In this document: positions 1-7,426 of the stretch, in pieces
Position numbering within the stretch: position 1 is the stretch's first letter
Layout: each line of letters begins with the position of its first letter
Assembly: GCA_964580315.1 (NCBI GenBank)
Contig: CAZOKH010000014.1
Coordinates: 1 to 50,993, forward strand
Reading direction: 5' to 3'
Length of the DNA stretch: 50,993 nt
Source: CAZOKH01 sp964580315
GTDB lineage: Bacteria; Chloroflexota; Anaerolineae; Anaerolineales; Anaerolineaceae
The notes under the pieces: generated by a model
Seen by the model: the letters and a program-made list of their open reading frames with translations, nothing else
Databases searched by the model: none
Told to the model about the DNA's origin: nothing
Translations under genes and position numbers: made by a program

Positions 1-3000
1 AGGAAACGGTTCAGGAAATGGTTGAAGAACTGGATGAGCTGGATCTGACCCTTGCCGATGAAGACGGTGAAGTGCTCTCCATGGCTGCCGATGAGGTGGT
101 GGAAGCGCTGGCAGGTTCTGACAGTAATGGTGTTTACTTCAAGAATGGAGGAACCACCTTCCGATTCTTTAAGGATGCCAATGCCTGCGATGACTTTGCC
201 GGTAGTGCGACTTGTTTCGACGGATTGGCCACACCCATCGATACTGCCCTGCAATATATTACCGATAAGCATGTGTACAGTGGGACCAGCTATGTTAAAC
301 CACCCAGCGATGGGATTATTCGCGTTTTAGGCGGCACATACACCGACACCGTGATTGTTGATGGAACACAACCATACATGAGTTCTGTCAAACAAATCCT
401 CGGAGCCGGATCAGAACTTGTCGCCTTGAACGGTAATTTCTCGGTGCTCAACTCGTATTCCGGTTTTACACTATCCGGTTTCACAATTTCGTCAACGGTG
501 TTATTCCAGAATACTGCTGGCACAATTTCACTGAGCGACCTGGTTGTTACATCAGGGTCGGGAGACGGTATTCAAATTGATGATCACAGCGGTTCCGTTT
601 CCATCAAAAAAGTGACCGCCAACGGTAACACCGGGGATGGTATTTCCATTGATAACTCAAGAGGATCAGGAAATATCAGCATCAGCAACAGTTCTGCGGA
701 TGCCAATGGTGATAACGGTATTTCCATCAACTCACGGGGAACAATCAGCATCAATGGCGTTTCTGCCAGCCGCAATACCGGCGCCGCTGGTGACTCTTAT
801 GGCGGGCATATTACTGCAAAAGCCCTTACCGTCAAGAATAGTGTGTTCAACGGCAACAAGACTGACGGCCTGTACTTCGCATCATATGAAAGCGACGGAG
901 ACGGCATAGCCGATGCCGGGGAACTTGCCGTGCAGGGTAACGTTTCGCTGACCTCAGTGATCGCCAACGGAAATTCCGGCAACGGCCTGACAATCTACGA
1001 CTACGGCACAATTACATTAAATGATGTGCGCGCCGAGAATAACCACGCCTACGGCGCTCTGCTCGACAACTGCCTGACAGATGGAGGCACCGTCTGCAGT
1101 TATCCCAAGCCATACAATATCACGGTTACCAACAGCGAGTTTAACGACAACGGCCAGGTTACCAGTGGATCCTATGGTCTGGAAGCTCTTTCAGGTGCAG
1201 GCATCACCCTCACCAATGTAAATGCAAACAACAACGGCAATTCTGGCGGCGGCATCACCGGGCACGGCATCAACCTGATGAATAAATACCAGAACCTGGT
1301 TAATTCAGTTGCCACCTTTAACACCAAAACCATTACCATGACCAATGTTCACGCATCGGGCAACAATGGCAATGGTCTCACTGCCACCAGCTACGGCGCC
1401 ATAACCTTAAAAGATGCTGAAATGTCTCAAAACAGCGGTTATGGAGCGCGTCTTGAAAACCGTTTTGATGCCGTAGCGCGCCCCGCTGTTACAATTTCCA
1501 ACTCGTCCGGGGTATGGAATATTTTCGATGACAATACCAGCGCAGACTACGGTTTATACATTCTCACTTACGGCAAAGTCAGCCTGAATTATATCCAGGC
1601 TGGCGGCAACACCGGCGATGGGGTGAATATTGATAACCGCAGCGCAACAGACCTTGGCGGCAATCCAGTTTATTTGAGCTACGCCAGGCTGGTCAATAAC
1701 AGCGGCGATGGCCTGGATGTCCTGACTTTCGGCATCATCAACGTAAAATTGGGCAGCTATGAAATATCCGACAACAGCGCTCACGGCGTTTTACTTAACA
1801 ACAGCGGCGCAGCAACCGCCAAGACTGTCACCCTGACCGGCGGCGTTTTTGAGAACAATAGTGACAGCGCCGTTTTCGTCTCATCCAATGGCACCGTATC
1901 CATCAGCGACACAGAAGCCAAAAACAACACTGATTACGGCTTTGAAATTGATAACACGGCTGGCGACGCCGCCAATGTCACCCTGGATGATTTGACCGCC
2001 ACCGGCAATACCGGTTATGGCTTTTATGTGCGTTCGAATGGCATCATCACTGCCAGTGAACTGAACGCCAATCAGAACAATGGTAATGGCGCCTATTTCT
2101 ATAACAAAGATGCCGATACTGCCAAGTCTGTCAGCATCAAAAGCAGCCACTTTGACGAGAACATCGGCTACGGCGTACTGATTGAATCAAAGGGCGGTAT
2201 TTCCTTCTCATCTTCCTATGCAGACGACAATGACGGGGCTTACGGCGCCTGGCTGAACAATTCCTTTTCAACTGCCACTGCACTGCCGTCAGTGACTGTT
2301 TCCTCCAGTTACTTCCGCGAAAACCTGGGTAAAGGTCTGGAAGTAGATACCAAGGGAACCCTCACCATCAAATCGAGCCGCGCTGAGGACAATGATGGAG
2401 GAGGATTTGACCTGGACAATAAACAATCCAATGGTGTGAGCGACTTTGGCAAAGGCAATGTAATCCTTTCAAGCGTAAGGGCTTACGACAATTATGTCTT
2501 TGGCATTAAGGTGTTGAGCGCCGGAACCATCAGCGCATCATCGCTGGATATCACCGGCAATGGTGACAGCACTGCAACTGAGCGCGGGGATGGCGGCTGG
2601 TTTGACAACACCTCCACCAGCGAAACTGCTTCCAAGTCCATTTCCATCAAAAGCAGCCATTTCGATGAAAACTTTGGCTATGGTTTGCGCATTCTCTCGC
2701 ATGGCGCCATCTCCCTGAGCAGCGTCACAGCAGATGAAAACGCCTACAGCACAGCTTCTGACGGCTACGGCGCTTATCTCGATAACAGCAGCAGCGCGTT
2801 GGCTGATCCCGGCATTAGCATCTCCAGCAGCAGCTTTGATGACAACACAGGGGAAGGATTGCAAGCTCTCAGCAAAGGCAACGTTATCTTGAGTTCAACC
2901 GGCGCTGAAGACAATGACGGAGTGGGCATCACAATTGACAACGCATCAGTTGTTCCCGTGTTGGATATTTACGGCTATGTAAAAATCACCGGCGCTTCCG

Positions 3001-4103
3001 GGCGTTCCTATATCGGGCTTAATGGTGGTGACGGCTTGCTGGTCACATCGAATGGTTCGATCACCCTCAGCGCCATGGACATCAGTGATAACACCGGCGC
3101 TGGCGCTTCATTGAACAACAGCACCACCAATCCTGATTTCCCCAAATCCATTGTTGTATCATCCTCCTACTTTGATGACAACCTGGGCGGCGACGGCCTG
3201 GCTGCCACTTCACTGGGAAGCATCACACTCAATTACAGCGATGCGCGCAACAACAGCGGAAACGGCGCAGCCCTGGATAATGACGCGTCAGAAATTGGTT
3301 CTTCCATTAACATCACCAACACCTCAAGCAATTTCGGTTACTTCTCGGGTAATGGCGGCGCTGGTTTGAATGCCGTCTCTGCCGGAGGTATCAAACTCGC
3401 GTATGTTCAAGCGGAAAACAATAACAGTGTAAGCGGTACAGAAAGTATTTCTTTGAATAACACCGCTGGAAAAAACCTAACCATCCCTACCGCTCACACC
3501 ATCACCCTGGCCGCAGTGCGCGCCCTGGATAACTCAGCCAATGGAATTCTGGTTTCAGCCTACGGCTCCATTTCCTTAAGCGGCTTGCGCATTTTGGACA
3601 ATACGGGTTATGGCATCAGCGCTGATAATTCAAGCGGCGACAACACCATAACCGTAAGCGGCACGAACAAGATTAGTGGAAATGGCGGCCACGGCATCAG
3701 TGTCAGTTCAAACAACGCCATCTCCCTGTCTGGCTTGACGGTTGAACGCAACGGCGGCGCCGGTGTGGTGGCCAATAACGGCAGTACAACCAGCACTGTC
3801 ACCATCAAGAGCTCCAAAATTTACAGCAATACTGGTGCCGGCGTTGATGTCACCGCGGGCGGCAATATCATCCTGGATGGTGTTATTTCGCTCAACAACG
3901 GATGGACAACCAACGGCGATGGCGCCAGACTTAGCACTAGCACCCCTGGCACATACGGTATCTTTGTCCGTAACAGCGCCTTCCACGGTAACGGCGGATC
4001 GGGCCTGGACTTAAACGAAGAAGCGGCTTCCTTGAGCGGAACCACCTACTTCGGCAATGACTCTGACGGCAGCGGCAACGCCGACCTGGACGAAAATCCC
4101 TAG
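1..4103 (+). CDS. Giant right-handed beta-helix repeat surface protein (5' end outside window)
   Basis: The reading frame is open from the left edge, so the first ATG in the window (18) is probably internal and the true start lies upstream. More than 1,360 residues are visible. After an acidic segment rich in Glu and Asp (about residues 1-35) the protein consists of many imperfect units with alternating phrases such as SSYFDDN, GDGLxVxSxGxIxLS and GAxLDN. This Asn/Gly/Ser-rich pattern is typical of right-handed parallel beta-helices in secreted adhesins or polysaccharide-binding proteins. Cysteines are almost absent. No LPXTG-type motif, hydrophobic segment or basic tail is seen at the C-terminus, which ends in Asp/Gly-rich sequence, so the attachment mode is unclear although a sortase gene follows. 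A strong terminator follows the stop. Substrate or partner unknown. Confidence 0.85.
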   Translation, partial: ETVQEMVEELDELDLTLADEDGEVLSMAADEVVEALAGSDSNGVYFKNGGTTFRFFKDANACDDFAGSATCFDGLATPIDTALQYITDKHVYSGTSYVKPPSDGIIRVLGGTYTDTVIVDGTQPYMSSVKQILGAGSELVALNGNFSVLNSYSGFTLSGFTISSTVLFQNTAGTISLSDLVVTSGSGDGIQIDDHSGSVSIKKVTANGNTGDGISIDNSRGSGNISISNSSADANGDNGISINSRGTISINGVSASRNTGAAGDSYGGHITAKALTVKNSVFNGNKTDGLYFASYESDGDGIADAGELAVQGNVSLTSVIANGNSGNGLTIYDYGTITLNDVRAENNHAYGALLDNCLTDGGTVCSYPKPYNITVTNSEFNDNGQVTSGSYGLEALSGAGITLTNVNANNNGNSGGGITGHGINLMNKYQNLVNSVATFNTKTITMTNVHASGNNGNGLTATSYGAITLKDAEMSQNSGYGARLENRFDAVARPAVTISNSSGVWNIFDDNTSADYGLYILTYGKVSLNYIQAGGNTGDGVNIDNRSATDLGGNPVYLSYARLVNNSGDGLDVLTFGIINVKLGSYEISDNSAHGVLLNNSGAATAKTVTLTGGVFENNSDSAVFVSSNGTVSISDTEAKNNTDYGFEIDNTAGDAANVTLDDLTATGNTGYGFYVRSNGIITASELNANQNNGNGAYFYNKDADTAKSVSIKSSHFDENIGYGVLIESKGGISFSSSYADDNDGAYGAWLNNSFSTATALPSVTVSSSYFRENLGKGLEVDTKGTLTIKSSRAEDNDGGGFDLDNKQSNGVSDFGKGNVILSSVRAYDNYVFGIKVLSAGTISASSLDITGNGDSTATERGDGGWFDNTSTSETASKSISIKSSHFDENFGYGLRILSHGAISLSSVTADENAYSTASDGYGAYLDNSSSALADPGISISSSSFDDNTGEGLQALSKGNVILSSTGAEDNDGVGITIDNASVVPVLDIYGYVKITGASGRSYIGLNGGDGLLVTSNGSITLSAMDISDNTGAGASLNNSTTNPDFPKSIVVSSSYFDDNLGGDGLAATSLGSITLNYSDARNNSGNGAALDNDASEIGSSINITNTSSNFGYFSGNGGAGLNAVSAGGIKLAYVQAENNNSVSGTESISLNNTAGKNLTIPTAHTITLAAVRALDNSANGILVSAYGSISLSGLRILDNTGYGISADNSSGDNTITVSGTNKISGNGGHGISVSSNNAISLSGLTVERNGGAGVVANNGSTTSTVTIKSSKIYSNTGAGVDVTAGGNIILDGVISLNNGWTTNGDGARLSTSTPGTYGIFVRNSAFHGNGGSGLDLNEEAASLSGTTYFGNDSDGSGNADLDENP

Positions 4104-4131
4104 TGAATCACATCTGAAATTTAGCCTCACC

Positions 4132-4167
4132 CCTCCCTGCACCAATCCCGTGCAGGGAGGTTTTTTT
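4132..4167 (+). terminator. Intrinsic terminator after the beta-helix gene
   Basis: A perfect 11-bp stem (CCTCCCTGCAC at 4132-4142 with its complement at 4150-4160), a 7-nt loop and seven consecutive T follow the stop codon by 28 nt. It separates the beta-helix gene from the sortase gene. Confidence 0.93.
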
Positions 4168-4225
4168 AGTTCATTTTTTCTCCGTGTTTATTTGTGCCCA
4201 TCCGTGGTTTGTTTTTGTCTCTCAG

Positions 4226-4254
4226 TTGACGCCCCTCCCGCCCGCGCTTATAAT
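4226..4254 (+). promoter_or_regulatory. Sigma-70-type promoter of the sortase gene
   Basis: TTGACG at 4226-4231 and TATAAT at 4249-4254 are separated by exactly 17 bp. The predicted transcription start (about 4261) is only a few bases before the ATG at 4265, so the mRNA should be leaderless or nearly so. This also argues against the upstream in-frame ATG at 4184, which lies before the promoter. Confidence 0.8.
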
Positions 4255-4264
4255 CTCATCCATC

Positions 4265-5170
4265 ATGGTCCGAAAGAAATCACCCGAAGATCTGTCCACC
4301 AGTGAACTGCGCCGCCTGCTTTTGGAAAAGCGCGCAGCCGAACGCCGCCAGCGCCTGGAACGTTTTAAGAACAACGGGCGCGTGCTGGTTGTGCAGGCTC
4401 CGCCGGGTGAAAGCGCCCTGCCCGCACAGCACCTTGCCCCGGTTGAACACCCCGGTTATTCAACCGCCCCGCAGCACACCGCCCGGCGCAGCAAGATGCA
4501 GCGCATTTTGCTGGGTGTTGAAATTGCCGCCCTGGCCGGCTTCATCCTGGTGCTCATCACCGGGCTGGGTCTTTTGCGCGACCTCAACCGCGAATCAGCC
4601 CTGGCCATGCAGCAGCCCACGCTCACTGCCACGCCGTTAATCTCGGCGGTGGTGCTGCCTTCCGGCCACACCCCGCCCAACGCGCCCGGCGGCGCGCAGC
4701 CCAACACGGCTGAAATCCCCGAGCATTTGCGGCCCCTGGTGCAGTCACTGGCTGATGTTCCCGTGCCGACACCCAGCCCGCAGCAGGCCGTGCGCATTCA
4801 AATTCCGCGCATCCAGGTTGACCATCCCGTGGTGCAGGGCGACGGCTGGGAGCAGCTCAAAAAAGGCGTGGGGCAGCACATCGGCACCCCCAACCCCGGT
4901 CAAGACGGCAACATCATCCTTTCTGCGCACAACGATGTGTTTGGAGAAATCTTCCGGCACCTCGATCAAATGGAAAATGGTGACAAAGTCCTGTTATTTA
5001 CCAGTCAAAGGACCTACACGTATATCGTAGATAGCGTTAGAATCGTAGAGCCAACCCAGGTAGAGGTGATGGCGCCCACGCAGAACCCGATTGTCACCCT
5101 GATATCCTGTTATCCGTACCTGGTTGACAATCAACGCATTGTGGTTGCCGCCCATCTTGAGGCGGAATAA
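4265..5170 (+). CDS. Sortase (class E/D-like)
   Basis: A membrane-anchored transpeptidase of 301 residues that would cleave sorting signals of surface proteins and join them to the cell wall. A basic, Arg-rich cytoplasmic region (1-79) precedes one transmembrane helix (about 80-103), a Pro/Ala-rich linker and the sortase barrel (about 185-301). The catalytic triad is visible: His222 in SAHND, Cys282 in TLISC and Arg291 in NQRIV. The TLxTC-like motif and the position of the arginine fit the family. The start at 4265 is preferred because the promoter lies at 4226-4254; a longer frame from 4184 would begin upstream of it. The next gene, a small membrane protein, follows after 43 nt. The substrate is not evident: the neighbouring beta-helix protein lacks a recognisable sorting signal. 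Confidence 0.88.
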   Translation: MVRKKSPEDLSTSELRRLLLEKRAAERRQRLERFKNNGRVLVVQAPPGESALPAQHLAPVEHPGYSTAPQHTARRSKMQRILLGVEIAALAGFILVLITGLGLLRDLNRESALAMQQPTLTATPLISAVVLPSGHTPPNAPGGAQPNTAEIPEHLRPLVQSLADVPVPTPSPQQAVRIQIPRIQVDHPVVQGDGWEQLKKGVGQHIGTPNPGQDGNIILSAHNDVFGEIFRHLDQMENGDKVLLFTSQRTYTYIVDSVRIVEPTQVEVMAPTQNPIVTLISCYPYLVDNQRIVVAAHLEAE

Positions 5171-5213
5171 CCGCAGGCAACAAGAAAGCAAATCGTTTCT
5201 CAGGAGAAAGAAT

Positions 5214-5432
5214 ATGTCCAAAAAGCAAAAAAGACAGGTATCCACCAGCCAGGTGAACACGCCCGCAGCCGCAGTCGAAAGCGCAGTTGCCCGCCCGGCA
5301 GCACAGGCAGCATCTGCCAGCCGGGAATTTAACCCCGATTACACCTACATTAAACAGGACCTGAAGCGCATTGGAATCATGGCGCTGTCGTTCTTTGTCA
5401 TTCTGGTGGCACTATCATTCTTCTTGAATTAA
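5214..5432 (+). CDS. Small single-pass membrane protein of unknown function
   Basis: A 72-residue protein: a Lys/Arg-rich start (MSKKQKRQ), an Ala/Ser/Thr/Val-rich disordered stretch, a short charged segment with YTYIKQDLKR, and a C-terminal hydrophobic helix (about 52-70) ending at the stop. The ATG at 5214 has the Shine-Dalgarno AGGAGA nine bases upstream. It lies 43 nt after the sortase gene and before a terminator, so the two probably form one transcript. I do not recognise the family. Confidence 0.75.
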   Translation: MSKKQKRQVSTSQVNTPAAAVESAVARPAAQAASASREFNPDYTYIKQDLKRIGIMALSFFVILVALSFFLN

Positions 5433-5456
5433 TTCAAACACCCATGGATAACCCTG

Positions 5457-5484
5457 CCAGGGGCTGGTACAGTCCCTGGCTTTT
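5457..5484 (+). terminator. Probable intrinsic terminator after the sortase operon
   Basis: CCAGGGGCTG (5457-5466) pairs with CAGTCCCTGG (5470-5479) through ten pairs including one G-U, with a 3-nt loop, followed by C and TTTT. The T-run is short. The remaining 5485-5591 region is AT-rich; a CATAAT hexamer near 5550 is the only promoter-like word seen. Confidence 0.65.
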
Positions 5485-5591
5485 CCATCCATTTTCCTTC
5501 ATTTGTACCTTTTATTACTCCACCCAATTTTTTCCGGTTTCAATGCAATCATAATCACCAATCCAATTCACCCTGCTGTGTGGAGATTCCC

Positions 5592-6689
5592 ATGAGCCCC
5601 TTGTTTATCCCCGGTCCGGTTGATGTTGCCCCAGAGGTGCTGGCTGCACAGGCCAGACCCATGATTCCGCAGAACAGCGAAGAATTCACCGAGCTGTATC
5701 AACATGTCATTGAAAAACTTCAACGCGTGTTCCACACCCAAAATCGCATATTTTTACTTCCCAGCAGCGGTTCGGGCATGTATGAAGCGGCCATGCGCAA
5801 CCTGGTGCAAGACAGCCTGGTGCAGGAGAATGTCTTGTGCTGCATCAACGGCGCCTTCTCGGCGCGCTGGCGCGATGTGGCTGCTGCCAACGGCAAACAA
5901 GCCGCCAAGCTGGAGGTGGACTGTGGAGAAACCATCACCCCCGATTTACTGAAAGAAGCGTTGCAATATCGCACCTATGAAGCCATCACCATTGTCCACA
6001 ACGAAACCAGCTCGGGCATTGAAAACCCATTAAGAGATCTGACCCAGGTCATCAGGCAAATCAGCCCTGACACACTGATCCTGGTGGATGCCATTTCATC
6101 ACTGGGCGGGGTAAAAATTGAGATGGATGCCTGGGATATCGACTTCCTGTTCACCACATCGCAATATTGCCTGGCACTGCCGCCCGGCGTGGCGTTGGCG
6201 GCTGTTTCAGAGCGCGCCATACAAAAAGCCGAAACCGTGAAAAATCGCGGCTGGTATTTTGATTTCGGCAACTGGGAAAGAATCCGTCTCAAACGATCCA
6301 TTCCCATGAGTGCTCCCATTTCTCAGTTCTACGCGCTGGATGTGCAACTGGACCGCATCTTAACTGAAGGGCTCGAGAACCGTTATGCCCGGCATGCCGC
6401 CCTTGCCAAACGAGTGCAAGGCTGGGCTGAAGCGCAGGGTATGGAGGTGATGGGAACCCCGCGCAGCCGTTCCAAAACCATCTCCTGCATCCGCAACACC
6501 CATGGGATGGTGATTGATGATCTGAACAAGTTCCTGCTCACGCGCAACATGCGCATTGCCAACGGCTATGGCAAGTTGAAAGACAAATATTTCCGCATAG
6601 CCACCATGGGCGAGACACAGATGAACGATCTGGAAACCTTGCTGGAAGCGATGGATGAATTTATCAAAAAAGTATCACCCACTTTATAA
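5592..6689 (+). CDS. Class V aminotransferase-like protein with Tyr at the PLP-lysine position
   Basis: A 365-residue protein with the fold-type I layout of the alanine/serine-glyoxylate aminotransferase group: N-terminal FIPGPVDVAPEVL, the glycine-rich SSGSGMYEAAMRN (phosphate and cofactor region), HNETSSGIENP, and VDAISSLGGV with the aspartate that normally binds the pyridine nitrogen. The family motif S-Q-K-x-L-x-x-P-P-G is present as TSQYCLALPPG, so the lysine that forms the Schiff base is replaced by Tyr192. If the read is correct, normal transamination is not expected. The ATG at 5592 is preferred over the in-frame GTG at 5580 because GGAG lies at 5582-5585. The gene converges on kdpE, with 3 nt between stops. 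Substrate unknown. Confidence 0.8.
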   Translation: MSPLFIPGPVDVAPEVLAAQARPMIPQNSEEFTELYQHVIEKLQRVFHTQNRIFLLPSSGSGMYEAAMRNLVQDSLVQENVLCCINGAFSARWRDVAAANGKQAAKLEVDCGETITPDLLKEALQYRTYEAITIVHNETSSGIENPLRDLTQVIRQISPDTLILVDAISSLGGVKIEMDAWDIDFLFTTSQYCLALPPGVALAAVSERAIQKAETVKNRGWYFDFGNWERIRLKRSIPMSAPISQFYALDVQLDRILTEGLENRYARHAALAKRVQGWAEAQGMEVMGTPRSRSKTISCIRNTHGMVIDDLNKFLLTRNMRIANGYGKLKDKYFRIATMGETQMNDLETLLEAMDEFIKKVSPTL

Positions 6690-6692
6690 GAA

Positions 6693-7424
6693 TCATTCTG
6701 AACTCTTTTCGGAACGCGGTGATGATAAGCTTTCCCCAAAATCATTCAACCTGTAACCAACTCCCAATTCCGTTTTTATATAAAGGGGACGGTTGGTATC
6801 TGGTTCAATTTTATGCCGCAGATTGCTGATATTCACCCTTAAAAGACGTGACACTTCACCAAGATGCGTATTCCAGACTTTGTCAATGATTCGGTGATGG
6901 GTTAATACCTTTCCTGCATGTTGAAAAAGGACTTTTAAAATATCGAATTCAGTCGGAGTTAATAGGACTTCACGATCGTTCACTGTAACCGAGTGATTGG
7001 CTAAATCCATTTTCAGATCTCCGACCTGAAATTTTTGGTCTGACAAAAATCCATTTGAACGCCTAAAAACACCCCGGATTCTGGCAAATAATTCACCGAC
7101 CCCGAATGGTTTGGTTAAATAATCGTCGGCGCCCGCATCCAATGCTGAAATTTTATCCTCCTCACGATTTCGCACTGAAAGAATGATGATCGGCAAATTA
7201 CTCCATTGACGTACCTCCCGAACCAGGTCCACGCCGTCAATATCGGGCAATCCCAGGTCCAAAATCAATAAATCAAGCCGGTTACTGGCTAAAATCTCGA
7301 GGGCTTTCGTTCCATCACTCGCTTCAAGAATCTGATAATGGTTCACTGATAGCGAAGTTCGCAGAAAATGACGAATGGCTTCCTCATCCTCAACAATCAA
7401 GATGGCTGGCTTGGATTCTTTCAT
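6693..7424 (-). CDS. kdpE: KdpE, potassium-responsive response regulator
   Basis: A 243-residue OmpR/PhoB-family regulator, the DNA-binding partner of the KdpD sensor next to it. The receiver domain (about 1-120) has the acidic pair in VEDEEAIR, the phosphoacceptor Asp56 in LLILDLGLP and the conserved lysine in LTKPF. A winged-helix DNA-binding domain follows (about 130-230; LTPTEFDILKVL, LRVNISNLRHKIE). The gene is last in the kdp operon; its ATG lies 2 nt after the kdpD stop, so translation is probably coupled. The likely target is the TTAAGA direct-repeat cluster upstream of the operon (14826-14849). Confidence 0.95.
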   Translation of the reverse strand: MKESKPAILIVEDEEAIRHFLRTSLSVNHYQILEASDGTKALEILASNRLDLLILDLGLPDIDGVDLVREVRQWSNLPIIILSVRNREEDKISALDAGADDYLTKPFGVGELFARIRGVFRRSNGFLSDQKFQVGDLKMDLANHSVTVNDREVLLTPTEFDILKVLFQHAGKVLTHHRIIDKVWNTHLGEVSRLLRVNISNLRHKIEPDTNRPLYIKTELGVGYRLNDFGESLSSPRSEKSSE

Positions 7425-7426
7425 TT

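Noticed and set aside
4184..4264. N-terminal extension of the sortase
   Set aside because: The best promoter in the region lies between this ATG and the one at 4265, so the extension would not be transcribed from it.
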